NCBI GenBank assembly: GCA_030674185.1 | Contig: CM060306.1 | Coordinates: 654,501 to 718,500 of the forward strand | Source: Monoplex corrugatus | Taxonomy: Eukaryota > Mollusca > Gastropoda > Littorinimorpha > Ranellidae | DNA length: 64,000 nt | Reading direction: 5' to 3' | Shown: positions 12,245 through 23,700 of the stretch, piece after piece | How the letters are laid out: each line of letters opens with the position of its first letter | Position numbering within the stretch: position 1 is the first letter of the stretch | Made by a program: the position numbers and the translations under genes | Notes under the pieces: model-generated | Seen by the model: only the letters and a program-made list of their open reading frames with translations | Told to the model about the DNA's origin: nothing | Database searches by the model: none

Positions 12245-13403
12245 GTTTCACACAACAGGAGGTATTATGTGTTGTTGTTGTTGTTATAAAAACTGTGCTA
12301 GTGTGTTTCAGACAACAGGAGGTATTATGTGTTGTTGTTGTTGTTGTTATAAAAACTGTGCTAGTGTGTTTCAGACAACAGGAGGTATTATGTGTTGTTG
12401 TTGTCGTTGTTGTTGTTATAAAAACTGTGCTAGTGTGTTTCAGACAACAGGAGGTATTATGTATTGTTGTTGTTATAAAAACTGTGCTAGTGTGTTTCAG
12501 ACAACAGGAGGTATTATGTGTTGTTGTTGTTGTTGTTATAAAAACTGTGCTAGTGTGTTTCAGACAACAGGAGGTATTATGTGGGTGTTGTTGTTGTTAC
12601 AATAACTGGGCTAGTGTGTGTTTCAGATAACAGGAGGTATTATGTGTTGTTGTTGTTGTTGTTGTAATAACTGGGTCAGTGTGTATGTTTCAGACAATAG
12701 GAGGTATTATGTGTTGTTGTTGTTGTAATAACTGGGTCAGTGTGTATGTTTCAGACAACAGGAGGTATTATGTGTTGTTGTTGTTGTTGTAATAACTTGG
12801 TCAGTGTTATGTTTCAGACAACAGGAGGTATTATGTGTTGTTGTTGTTATAACTGGGTCAGTGTGTATGTTTCAGACAACAGGAGGTATTATGTGTTGTT
12901 TGTTGTTGTTGTTGTTGTAATAACTGGGTCAGTGTGTATGTTTCAGACAACAGGAGGTATTATGTGTGTTGTGTTGTTTGTGTTGTAATAACTGGGCCAG
13001 TGTGTATGTTTCAGACAACAGGAGGTATTATGTGTTGTTGTTGTTGTTGTTGTAATAACTGGGTCAGTGTGTATGTTTCAGACAACAGGAGGTATTATGT
13101 GTTGTTGTTGTTGTAATAACTGGACCAGTGTGTATGTTTCAGACAACAGGAGGTATTATGTGTTGTTGTTGTTGTGTTGTTGTTGTTGTAATAACTGGGT
13201 CAGTGTTTATGTTTCAGACAACAGGAGGTATTGTGTGTTGTTGTTGTTATAATTGGACCAGTGCTCATGTTTCAGACAACAGGAGGTATTATGTGTTGTA
13301 TCTAGTAGTTGTAATGATTGGATCAGTATGTACATTTCAGACAACAGGATGTATATGTGTTGTTGTTGCTGTTGTTGTTGTATAATTGGACCACTTTGTG
13401 TAT
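12245..13403. repeat. Array C: about 60-bp minisatellite containing copies of the next exon's acceptor
   Basis: Some 18 tandem units, each with TTTCAGACAACAGGAGGTAT followed by TATGTGTTG and a variable (GTT)n run. The real exon at 13409 starts TTTCAG|ACAGCAGGAGGCGTTAT, matching the unit at 14 of the first 17 exonic bases. The intronic approach (ATAATTGGACCA..) also matches. The unit is therefore a copy of the intron-exon boundary. Open frames with Cys/Val-rich repeats through this region come from the GTT runs. Confidence 0.93.
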
Positions 13404-13408
13404 TTCAG

Positions 13409-13490
13409 ACAGCAGGAGGCGTTATCCTCACACCGGATGATATCATGATTCTTACCTGCCTCTGGCTCACTCTATGAACGCCTTTTACAT
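13409..13490 (+). CDS. ACSL: Long-chain acyl-CoA synthetase, exon with the LPLAH segment, one base short
   Basis: Enters in phase 0 with TAGGVILTPDDIMI. It then needs one extra base near 13448-13451 to continue as SYLPLAHSMNAFY and leave in phase 2 (ACAT|GTAAGT). As written, the frame instead hits TGA at 13475. The PDD..ISYLPLAH block is the conserved fatty acyl-CoA synthetase segment after the P-loop, so the exon is real. The missing base is next to a short T run (GATTCTT), which suggests a consensus error, although a genuine mutation cannot be excluded. Both ends of the exon are copied into neighbouring minisatellites. Confidence 0.87.
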
Positions 13491-13795
13491 GTAAGTGATG
13501 ATTTGCACAAGATTTTGACATGCATGTGAATTAATTTTACATGTAAGTGATGATTTGCACAAGACTCTTGAACTTTTACATGTAAGTGATGATTGCACAA
13601 GATTTTGACATGCATGTGAATTAATTTTACATGTAAGTGATGATTTGCACAAGATTTGACATGCATGTGAATTAATTTACATGTAAGTGATGATTTGCAC
13701 AAGATTTTGACATGCATGTGAATTAATTTTACATGTAAGTGATGATTTGCACAAGATTTTGACATGCATGTGAATTAATTTTACATGTACGTAAT
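13485..13795. repeat. Array D: 52-bp minisatellite containing copies of the preceding donor
   Basis: About six copies of a 52-bp unit beginning TTTTACATGTAAGTGATGAT and including TTTGACATGCATGTGAATTA. The first copy begins inside the exon: TTTTACAT is exonic and GTAAGT is its donor. Each downstream unit carries the same eight exonic bases plus the consensus donor. Decayed pieces extend to about 13900. Confidence 0.92.
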
Positions 13796-14250
13796 GTCTT
13801 CTACCTGTAAGCAAGCATTTTTACTGGACTTGTGCCTGTACGTAAGGAATTTTACTTGTGTTTAATGACTTTAACACAATTTTTACATGTACATAACTTG
13901 TACAAACAAATAACAGCTTTGAGATATAAACATTGACCTTATTGTGTAAAACTCCAGGCAAGTAATGACTTTTCCATGTAAATAATCTTTTGACATGTCA
14001 ATAATAATCTTTATATATATATGAGAACGTTTCCATATGAGTAGTTTTTTCCATGTGGGTAATAAGTTTTACAAGTAAAAGATAAGTTTTCAAAATAAAA
14101 ATAGCTTTTACATGTGCGTGACAAGTTTGTCATAATATTAGTAATGACTTAGTCATGGACGCAAGAAGACACTATATTTGGTAGGGGCGTATGTATGATT
14201 GAATATTTATCTTTTTTTTTTCGGGGCATGATTTTTTTTTAAAGTGTGTG
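13796..14250. other. Intron sequence, AT-rich, no gene seen
   Basis: Contains degraded fragments resembling array D (TTTTACATGTACATAA and similar) that fade into unique AT-rich sequence. There is no coding or RNA signal that I can support. Confidence 0.5.
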
Positions 14251-14254
14251 TGTA

Positions 14255-16449
14255 TGTATGTTTCAGGGTGTGATATATGTATCTTTCAGGGTGTGATGTA
14301 TGTATGTTCCAGGGTGTGATTATGTATGTTCAGGGTGGGTATGTGTTTCAGGTGTGATATATGTATTTCAGGTGTAGTATGTTTTCAGGGTGTGTATATG
14401 TATGTTTTCAGGGTGTGATATAGTGTATTTCAGGGTGTGATATATGTATCTTTCAGGGTGTGATGTATGTATGTTCCAGGGTGTGATGTATTGTTTCAGG
14501 GTGTGATATATGTGTATTTCAGGTGTGATATATGTATCTTTCAGGTGTGATGTATGTATGTTCCAGGTGTGATATATGTGTATTTCAGGTGTGATTATGT
14601 ATTTTCAGTGATGTATGTATGTTCCAGGGTGTGATATATGTATGTTTCAGGGTGTGATATATGTGTATTTCAGGGTGTGATTATGTGATTGTTTCAGGGT
14701 GTGATGTATGTATGTTCCAGGGTGTGATATATGTGTATTTCAGGGTGTGATGTATGTATGTTTCAGGTATGTGATGTATGTTCCAGGGTGTGATGTATGT
14801 ATGTTTCAGGGTGTGATATATGTGTATTTCAGGGTGTGATATATGTATCTTTCAGGGTGTGATGTATGTATGTTCCAGGGTGTGATATATGTATGTTTCA
14901 AGGTGTGATATATGTGTATTTCAGGTGTGATATATGTATCTTTCAGGGTGTGATGTATGTATGTTCCAGGGTGGTGATGTATATATGTTTCAGGGTGTGA
15001 TATATGTGTATTTCAGGGTGTGATATATGTATCTTTCAGGGTGTGATGTATGTATGTTCCGGGTGTGATATATGTGTATTCAGGGTGTGATATATGTATG
15101 TTTCAGGGTGTGATATATGTGTATTTCAGGGTGTGATGTATGTATGTTTCAGGGTGTGATTGTATGTATCTTTCAGGGTGTGATATATGTATGTTTCAGG
15201 ATGTGATATATGTGTATTTCAGGGTGTGATGTATGTATCTTTCAGGGTGTGATGTATGTATGTTCAGGGTGTGATATATGTGTATTTCAGGGTGTGATGT
15301 ATGTATGTTCCAGGGTGTGATATATGTGTATTTCAGGGTGTGATATATGTGTATTTCAGGTGTGTTTGTGTATTCAGGGTGTATGTATGTATTCCAGGGT
15401 GTGATATATGTATCTTTCAGGGTGTGATGTATGGGTGTGATGTATATGTTTCAGGGTGTGATTATGTATGTTTCAGGGTGTGATGTATGTTTCAGTGTGA
15501 ATTGTTTCAGGGTGTGATATATGTATGTTTCAGGGTGTGATATATGTATGTTTCAGGTGTGATTATATGTTTCAGGGTGATGTATATGTTTCAGGGTGTG
15601 ATTTATATGTTTCAGGGTGTGATATATGTATGTTTCAGGGTGTGATTGTATTATGTTTTCAGGGTGTGATATATGTTTCAGGTGTGATGTATGTTTCAGG
15701 GTGTGATTATGTTTTCAGGGTGTGATTTATTGTTTCAGGGTGTGATGATGTATGTATGTTTTCAGGTTGATTTGTTTCAGGTGTGATTTATTGTTTCAGG
15801 GTGTGATGTATGTATGTTTCAGGGTGTGATGTATGATGTTTCAGGGTGTGATTAATGTTTCAGGGTGTGATGTATGTTGTTTCAGGTGTGATGTATGTAT
15901 GTTCAGTGGTGATTCATGTTTCAGGGTGTGATGTATGTGTTTCAGGGTGTGATGTATGTATGTTTCAGGTGTGATGTATTATGTTTCAGGGTGTGATGTA
16001 TGTGTGTTTCAGGGTGTGATGTATGTATGTTTCAGGGTGTGATGTATGTATGTTTCAGGGTGTGATTCATGTTTCAGGGTGTGATATATGTTGTTTCAGG
16101 GTGTGATTCATGTTTCAGGGTGTGATGTATGTATGTTTCAGGGTGTGATGTATGTGTGATTTTCAGGGTATGATGTATGTGTGTTTCAGGGTGTGATGTA
16201 TGTATGTTTCAGGGTGTGATTATGTTTCAGGTGTGATGTATGTTGTTTCAGGGTGTGATGTATGTGTGTTTCAGGGTGTGATGTATGTATGTTTCAGGGT
16301 GTGAATTCATGTTTCAGGGTGTGATGTATGTGTGTTTCAGGGTGTGATTCATGTGTTTCAGGGTGTGATGTATGTGTTTTCAGGGTGTGATATATGTATG
16401 TTTCAGGGTGTGATTCATTGTTTCAGGGTGTGATGTATGTGTGTTTCAG
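14255..16449. repeat. Array E: 23-bp minisatellite containing copies of the next acceptor
   Basis: Roughly 95 tandem units of about 23 bp (TTTCAGGGTGTGATGTATGT and ATG), many with one or two bases missing. The array runs straight into the exon at 16450, whose boundary reads TTTCAG|GGTGTTATGTATATGTCT. The unit is thus a copy of acceptor plus exon start, giving dozens of acceptor-like sites in a row. Indel density is highest at 14300-15000 and 15480-15800. Confidence 0.94.
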
Positions 16450-16585
16450 GGTGTTATGTATATGTCTGGAGCCCAGACGGGTTTTTCCTGAGGGTGATGT
16501 GAAGACGTTGATGGATGACATCAAAGAACTGCAGCCAACACTCTTTCCTTGTGTACCACGTCTGCTGAACAGGTTTTGTGACAAG
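16450..16585 (+). CDS. ACSL: Long-chain acyl-CoA synthetase, exon with the RLLNR segment
   Basis: The open frame with incoming phase 2 gives VLCICLEPRRVFPEGDVKTL and then MDDIKELQPTLFPCVPRLLNRFCDK, leaving in phase 0 (GACAAG|GTCAGA). MDD.K.LQPT.FP.VPRLLNR is a conserved ACSL block. The first 13 residues do not fit the family. Another frame there reads GVMYMSGAQTGF, which matches the family pattern (VM...GA..GF..GD). A lost G at the exon start (GGG) and an extra base in TTTTTCC near 16493 would reconcile both frames without changing the length. Both boundaries are duplicated in flanking arrays. Confidence 0.9.
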
Positions 16586-18975
16586 GTCAGATCACACACT
16601 TACCTTTCTCTCTTTCATGACAAGGTCAGATCACACACTAATCTTTCTCTCTCTCTTTCATGACAAGGTCAGATCACACACTAATCTTTCTCTCTCTCTC
16701 TTTCATGACAAAGTCAGATCACACACTTACCTTTCTCTCTTTCATGACAAGGTCAGATCACACACTAATCTTTCTCTTTCATGACAAGGTCAAATCACAC
16801 AATAATCTTTCTCTCTTTCATGACAAGATCAGATCACACACTTACCTTTCTCTCTTTCATGACAAGATCAGATCACACACTTACCTTTCTCTCTTTCATG
16901 ACAAGGTCAGATTACACACTTACCTTTCTCTCTTCCATGACAAGGTCAGATCACACACTTACCTTTCTCTCTTCCATGACAAGGTCAGATCACACACTTA
17001 CCTTTCTCTCTTTCATGACAAGGTCAGATCACACACTTACCTTTCTCTCTTCCATGACAAGGTCAGATCACACACTTACCTTTCTCTCTTTCATGACAAG
17101 GTCAGATCACACACTAATCTTTCTCTCTTTCATGACAAGGTCAGATCACACACTAATCATTCTCTCTCTCTCTTTCATGACAAGGTCAGATCACACACTA
17201 ATCTTTCTCTCTCTCTTTCATGACAAGGTCAGATCACACACTAATCTTTCTCTCTTTCATGACAAGGTCAGATCACACACTAATCTTTCTCTCTCTCTTT
17301 CATGACAAGGTCAGATCACACACTAATCTTTCTCTCTCTCTTTCATGACAAGGTCAGATCACACACTAATCTTTTCTCTCTTTCATGACAAGGTCAGATC
17401 ACACACTAATCTTTCTCTCTCTCTTTCATGACAAGGTCAGATCACACACTAATTCTCTCTCTCTTTCATGACAAGGTCAGATCACACACTAATCTTTCTC
17501 TCTTTCATGACAAGGTCAGATCACACACTAATCTTTCTCTCTCTCTTTCATGACAAGCTCAGATCACACACTAATCATTTCTCTCTCTCTTCATGACAAG
17601 GTCAGATCACACACTAATCTTTCTCTCTCTCTTTTATAAGGTCAAATCACACACTTACCTTTTTCTTTCATGACAAGGTCAGATCAGACACTTACCTTTT
17701 TCTTTCATGACAAGGTCAGATCACACACTTTTCTCTTTGATGACAAGGTCAGATCACACACTTACCTTTTTCTTTCATGACAAGGTCAGATCACACACTT
17801 ACCTTTTTCTTTCATAACAAGGTCAGATCACACACTTACTTTTCTCTTTGATGACAAGGTCAGATCATACACTTACCTTTTTCTTTCATGACAAAGTCAG
17901 ATCACACATTTACCTTTTTCTTTCATGACAAGGTCAGATCACACATTTACCTTTTTCTTTCATGACAAGGTCAGATCACACATTTACCTTTTTCTTTCAT
18001 AACAAGGTCAGATCACACACTTACCTTTTTCTTTCATAACAAGGTCAGATCACACACTTTTCTCTTTGATGACAAGGTCAGATCACACACTTATCTTTTT
18101 CTTTCATGACAAGGTCAGATCACACACTTACCTTTTTCTTTCATAACAAGGTCAGATCACACACTTACTTTTCTCTTTGATGACAAGGTCAGATCACACA
18201 CTTACGTTTTTCTTTCGTGACAAGGTCAGATCACACATTTACCTTTTTCTTTCATGACAAGGTCAGATCACACACTTTCCTTCCTCTCTCTCTCTTTTAT
18301 GACAAGGTCAGATCACACACTTATCTTTCTTTCTCTTTCATTACAAGGTCAAATCACACACTTATCTTTCTCTCGCTCTTTAATGACAAGGTCAGACCAC
18401 ACACTTGCCCTTTCTCTCTCTCTTTCATGAGAAGATCATATCAAACACTTATTTTTTCTCTTTCATGACAAGATCAGATGACACACTTATCTTTCGCTCT
18501 TTCATGACAAGGTCAGATCACACACTAATCTTTCTCTTTCTCTGTCATGACAAGGTCAGATCACACACTTACCTTTCTCTTTCTCTGTCATGACAAGGTC
18601 AGATCACACACTTACCTTTCTCTTTCTCTGTCATGACAAGGTCAGATCACACACTTACCTTTCTTTTGCTCTTTCATGACAAGGTCAGATCACACACTTA
18701 CCTTTCTCTTTCTCTGTCATGACAAGGTCAGTTCACACACTTACCTTTCTTTTGCTCTTTCATTACAAGGTCAGATCACACACTTACCTTTCTTTTGCTC
18801 TTTCATGACAAGGTCAGATCACTCACTGTTCTCTCTTTCATGACAAGGTCAGATCACACAGTTACCTTTTTCTTTCATGACAAGGTCAGATCACACAGTT
18901 ACCTTTTTCTTTCATGACAAGGTCAGATCACACAGTTACCTTTTTCTTTCATGACAAGGTCAGATTTTACATTTA
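16579..18975. repeat. Array F: 39-bp minisatellite containing copies of the preceding donor
   Basis: About 60 units of roughly 39 bp: GACAAGGTCAGATCACACAC followed by a pyrimidine-rich TTACCTTTCTCTCTTTCAT. The first unit starts in the exon, where TGACAAG is coding and GTCAGA is the donor. The unit length is a multiple of three, so intron read-through would encode a few HDKVRSHTYLSLF repeats before a stop. Length variants come from the CT run. Confidence 0.94.
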
Positions 18976-18999
18976 TCTTTGTCTCTCTCCGCCTGGACA

Positions 19000-19022
19000 G
19001 GACCGCCACCTTGCCGTGGTCG
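19000..19022 (+). other. Hairpin-capable leader at the 5' end of the I/Nimb-like element
   Basis: CCACCTTGCCGTGG can form a CCAC/GTGG stem with a six-base loop, and GACC/GGTC offers a competing outer stem. Some non-LTR elements begin with HDV-like ribozymes that have a comparable small P3 hairpin. The upstream strand needed for a long P1 helix is not evident here, so a ribozyme is not established. Confidence 0.3.
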
Positions 19023-19528
19023 GGGGCCTTGAGGTCCCTATGATCCCTTGAGCTATGCCGACAGGGGCTACTTGCTAGAAAGATTTGTGTTTTTTGTTTT
19101 TTTTGAATGACAGTCCCGATAACCAAGGCTGTTGACGTGGACTGGACTCTAAACAGCATAACATAATAATGCCCCTGGTAGGGTTACCCATGTCAGACAG
19201 GTCATGGGGGAGGGATGAGACGAAGCGTGGTCCCACCCTCATTTCCATTTTCTTCATACCCATCGTCATGTTCACGAGTGGTTGCCGTAAGCAACCCGTA
19301 ATCCCAAGCTTGAGTTACTTGGTGAGGGGATGAGTGGCTGTACGATAGTCAGTCGTTAAAGTACACTGTCTGGTTTCATGCAGGACGGTTCAAGGCGGAC
19401 GGACGCCAAGAGATTGGCCATCCATTGTTCCTTCCCCAGCACGGCAGCTATCCTGGGGTGACCGAGATATTTCTGCCATCGCTGAGCCTACACTCATGTC
19501 TAACCATAACAAACAAAAATGAAAACAT

Positions 19529-20569
19529 GACAACGGGTATGACTCGGATTCTGAGGACGAAACACGACAGGCAACAGGTTTTTGGGCAGAGTGGTTAGTG
19601 GTGACGGGCATCGAAGATGAAAAACCAGTCTGGAAATTGAGTCCCTTTGCCATACAGAAGGGATTTCAAGCCCTAATAGGAAACCCCAAAACCATACAAA
19701 AAAGTTACCTTGAGGAGATTACCTTGAGGAGTGCAAGGACAACAAGCAGTCAGATCGCTTGCTTAAAGCATCGGTACTAGTTGACCGTGCAATAAAAGTT
19801 ATTCCACACAAAGGACTGAACAGCAGCAAAGGAGTCATAAGGTGCCCTGAGCTTAGAGGAGTGTCGGAAGAGGAGATCAGAATGGAATTGAAAAGCCAGG
19901 GCGTTGTAGAGGTATGCCGGGCCATGTTCCGAAAAGGGTCTGAAAAAATCCCGACAAACACGCTCTTTCTTACATTTTGCTCTCCTGCTGTACCCCAAGA
20001 CCTGAAAATTGGATACTTGAAAATAAAAGTGTCGTTGTGTGTGCCATCACCAATGCGCTGTTTCCGCTGTCAACAGTTTGGCCACATCGAGGACATGTAC
20101 ACTGAAACCAAAAAGTGTGCCATGTGCTGAAAGGAGGCACATGAGGTGAGATGTAAAGGTCCACTAAATTGTATAAATTGTGGAGGTAACCATCCATCAT
20201 CCTCCAAAGATTGCCGAGTATGGAAAAACGACAGGCAATCCAACAACTGAAAGCGGAAAAGAAAATACCTTTCCACAAAGCCAAAAGATTGGTAGATGGC
20301 AGCAGCTCGTCTACCAAAAGTTATGCATCAGTAGGCAATCAGTCAGTCAAGTATCCATAGCCTGTCAAACGATTGTAACGGAGAACAAGACAAATTTCGA
20401 AACAGTGCAAGAAGCAAAGGCCCTCAGAGGGGGCGTTAAACCCGCTGCCTCCCAGGCTGTTCAACAACCAAAAGCAGCGAATGTTGGCAACCCAGGGAAA
20501 CCCTGTCTCCCTGGTAAACCTGCCCTCACATCCCGGCCATCCGGGAGCAGCTCCACAGAAAATGGATGA
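19529..20569 (+). pseudogene. I/Nimb-like ORF1 (nucleic-acid-binding, CCHC zinc knuckles), broken
   Basis: Frames join at about 19730. The N-terminal piece includes VWKLSPFAIQKGFQALIG, and the next piece includes GVSEEEIRMELKSQGVVEVC, resembling the RNA-binding region of I-type ORF1 proteins. Zinc knuckles follow: CFRCQQFGHIEDMYTETKKC, then CAMC with a TGA directly after it, then CINCGGNHPSSSKDC. A further frameshift near 20250 leads into a Pro/Ser/Gly-rich tail ending at about 20569. ORF1 proteins of this type coat the element RNA. This copy cannot make a full product. Confidence 0.8.
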
Positions 20570-20726
20570 GGGCAAAAAATAATGTTGGTGGAATTGAAGA
20601 ACTAACCTCCAGCACTTAAAGGACCTAAGCCTGCGCTTCCTGCAGGCAGGTCAGCCGTCAGGTCTGACCACCTGAAAAAAGCGGAACAAAAACTCAAAAA
20701 TAAGTTCACTCCTTTACAAGCTGAGG

Positions 20727-23700
20727 ATGATGACACAGATACGGACTGAACTGCCTTGTGTAGTTCCGCTAACAATGCAAAATATAGTCCAGTGGAACAT
20801 ACGAGGTGTCCACTCCAATCCAGAGGAGCTCCAGTTTCTTTGCTGTGATTTGCAGCCTGTTGTAGTGGCTTTACAAGAAACGTTAATACGTGAAGGAAAG
20901 AGTTTTTCCATAATGAATTTCAACATTATTTCCAAACCAACACAACCTAAAGATGGAGTAGTAACAGGTGGAGTATGTTTGCTGCTACACATGTCCGTTT
21001 TGTTTAGTTCTATTAATCTGAACACCAATTGCAAGCAGTAGCGGCAAGAATATCTCTAAAGAAAACAATAACCATATGCTCTGGATACCTCCCTCCATCT
21101 GTTGCTGTTGCAAAAGAAGAACTGGTTGATTTAATTGAGGAACTTCCAAAACCTTTTCTGTTGTTGGGCGATTTGAATGGCCATTCCACGCTTTGGGGTA
21201 GTGAAGATACTTCAGCGCGAGGTCTCTTGCTGGAAGAAGTCTTTTCTGATTTGAACTTATGCTTTCTAAACGGTGGATCTCTGACATATAATCATTCTGT
21301 TAATGGTGCACTTTCCTGTTTGGACCTATCAGTGTGTGATGCTTCACTGGTTTTGGACTAATAATAATAATATAATAATAATATACCTAGGACTTATAAA
21401 GCGCACTAAGCCACTGGATCTAGGCGCTGGGGAATGGGAGATATAATAGGAAGTCAGTACTATGGGTGGAAAGTTCTGGATGATCTCCATGGAAGTGACC
21501 ATCTTCCAGTTGTCTTAACAAATCCAAGCGTTGGACATGAGCTTCTCCCAGAGCACTTGGTTTTTTGCAGGGCTGACTGGGATTTGTTCAAGAGGGCTGT
21601 CCGGAGCGATTTGGAGGAAGGAAGGGTCCTGCAGAGTGATGATCCAGTAGACACTCTAACGCAGATCATCCTAAGCTGTGCCAAACAAGCCATTCCCACA
21701 TCGTCAAAGAAAGCGCACATGCCTAAAACACCATGGTTTACTTCAGAATGTAAACGGATAAAACGAGAATGCAAGAAAGCTCAACGTTTCAAAGTCCATC
21801 AGCGGACAATGTTCGGGCTCATCAAAAACTGCAAGCTAAGTCAAGATATGTCTTTAAAAGAAGTAAACAACAGTCCTGGAGAAACTTTTGCTCGACACTG
21901 ACATCCCGAACTTCAAAAAAGAAAGTATGGAAAATTATCAAACAAATTAAAGGGAAAAACACCTGTCCCTCTGTTCACCATCTGAAAGTGTCAGATTGTC
22001 TGATTACTGACAAAAAAGCCATCTCAGATATATTGGCGTCGACCATCGAAAAGAACTCTTCCTTAGCCAATAAATTGGCGGTTTTTTGAAAACACAAATC
22101 GGTGAAAGAAAAGAGAGCTTGTAACTTCGTCTCTGATAACACGGAAGAGTACAATCTCCCACTGACATTAGAAGAATTAAAAGACGCTCTTGTGACTTGC
22201 TCTGACTCTTCTCCTGGCTTAGATGAAGTTCATTATAAACTGGTGAAGCATCTCCTGGAAAAGGGTTTGGAAATTCTGTTGAAAGTGTATAATTACATAT
22301 GGATGACAGGATTCTTTCCTCCCACATGGCGGAAAGCCCTGATTGTCCCTCTGCCTAAACCTGGAAAAGATGTATCCAATCCATCCAATTATCGGCCAGT
22401 AGCCCTAACCAGTTGTCTTTGCAAAGTGATGGAGAAAATGGTCAATGAGAGACTGATGTGGAAACTGGAGAATGACGACATCTTGGCTAAAGAACAATGC
22501 GGTTTTCCCAAGCACCATTCCACAGTAGATCATTTAATTCGTCTTGAAACGACCATCCGTAATGCATTTCTGAAGAAACAGCATGTAGTGGCTGTCTTCT
22601 TTGATTTAGAGAAAGCCTATGATACCACCTGGAAATCCGGAATTCTTATGGATCTACACGAATTGGGTTTTCGGGGTCACCTACCTACGTTTATCCAAAA
22701 GTTTCTGGCCAATCGACAGTTTCAAACGCGGATTGGTACTACTCTGTCGGATATCCATGAGCAAGAGCTGGGTGTACCACAAGGGAGCATTCTCTCTCCT
22801 GCGCTGTTCAGTATCAAGATCAACAACATAGTCAAATCAGTATAGCAGAGCTCGGACTGTTCTCTGTTTGTGGACGGTTTTGCAGTTTACACAAGTGGAA
22901 GCTTCTATGCAGACGTTCAGCGGCGGCTGCAGCTGTGTGTAGATACGATCCAGCAGTGGGCAGAGACAAACGGTTTTACTTTTTCAGCAATCAAAACACA
23001 GTGTATTCATTTTCATAACCTGCGAAAATTCTTTGCTGCTCCAGTGCATCATTCCAGCTGTAAAAGAAGCAAAATTCCTGGTCTTGATTTTTGATGAAAA
23101 GTTGAACTTTCTCAGTCTTATTCAACTTCTGAAAACATTGTGCCAGAAAGCTCTGAATATTCTTCGAGTTGTAGCTCATACAGACTGGGGTGCCAACAAG
23201 AAAAACGCTATTACACCTGTGCAGAGCTTTAATTCGCTCTAAACTGGACTATGGCTGCGTAGTAGATGGGTCTGCGAGAGCATCATACCTAAAGGCACTA
23301 GATCCCATTCACCGTCAAGGGCTGCGCCTATGTCTTAATGCATTCAGAACAACTTTTGTGTATAGTTTATATGCAGAGGCAGGGGAGCCCTCCCTGAGCA
23401 ACCGTAGACTAAAACTAAGCTTAAATTTCTTTTTGAAACAGTTCTCGAAAACCCAGCTTATGACTGTGTCTTCAACCCTAAATTTCAAAGTGACTTTGAA
23501 AAACATCTGAAAGTGACTTCTCCTTTGGGGCTGCATATCCGTCCTATATGGAAAAGGCAGATATAAATTTAGCAGTTATTAATGACTTTTCGAAGTTTCC
23601 AGATAGTCCACCATGGACGTTGAAAACACCAAAGGTTTGTTTTGATCTTGCTTCCTTTCGTAAAGACGATACCAGTGCACTAGTGTACAAATCGTTTTAT

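Noticed and set aside
12226..13385. Cys- and Val-rich open frames that look like a cysteine-repeat protein
   Set aside because: Come from (GTT)n runs in the junction minisatellite; frames change at every length variant.
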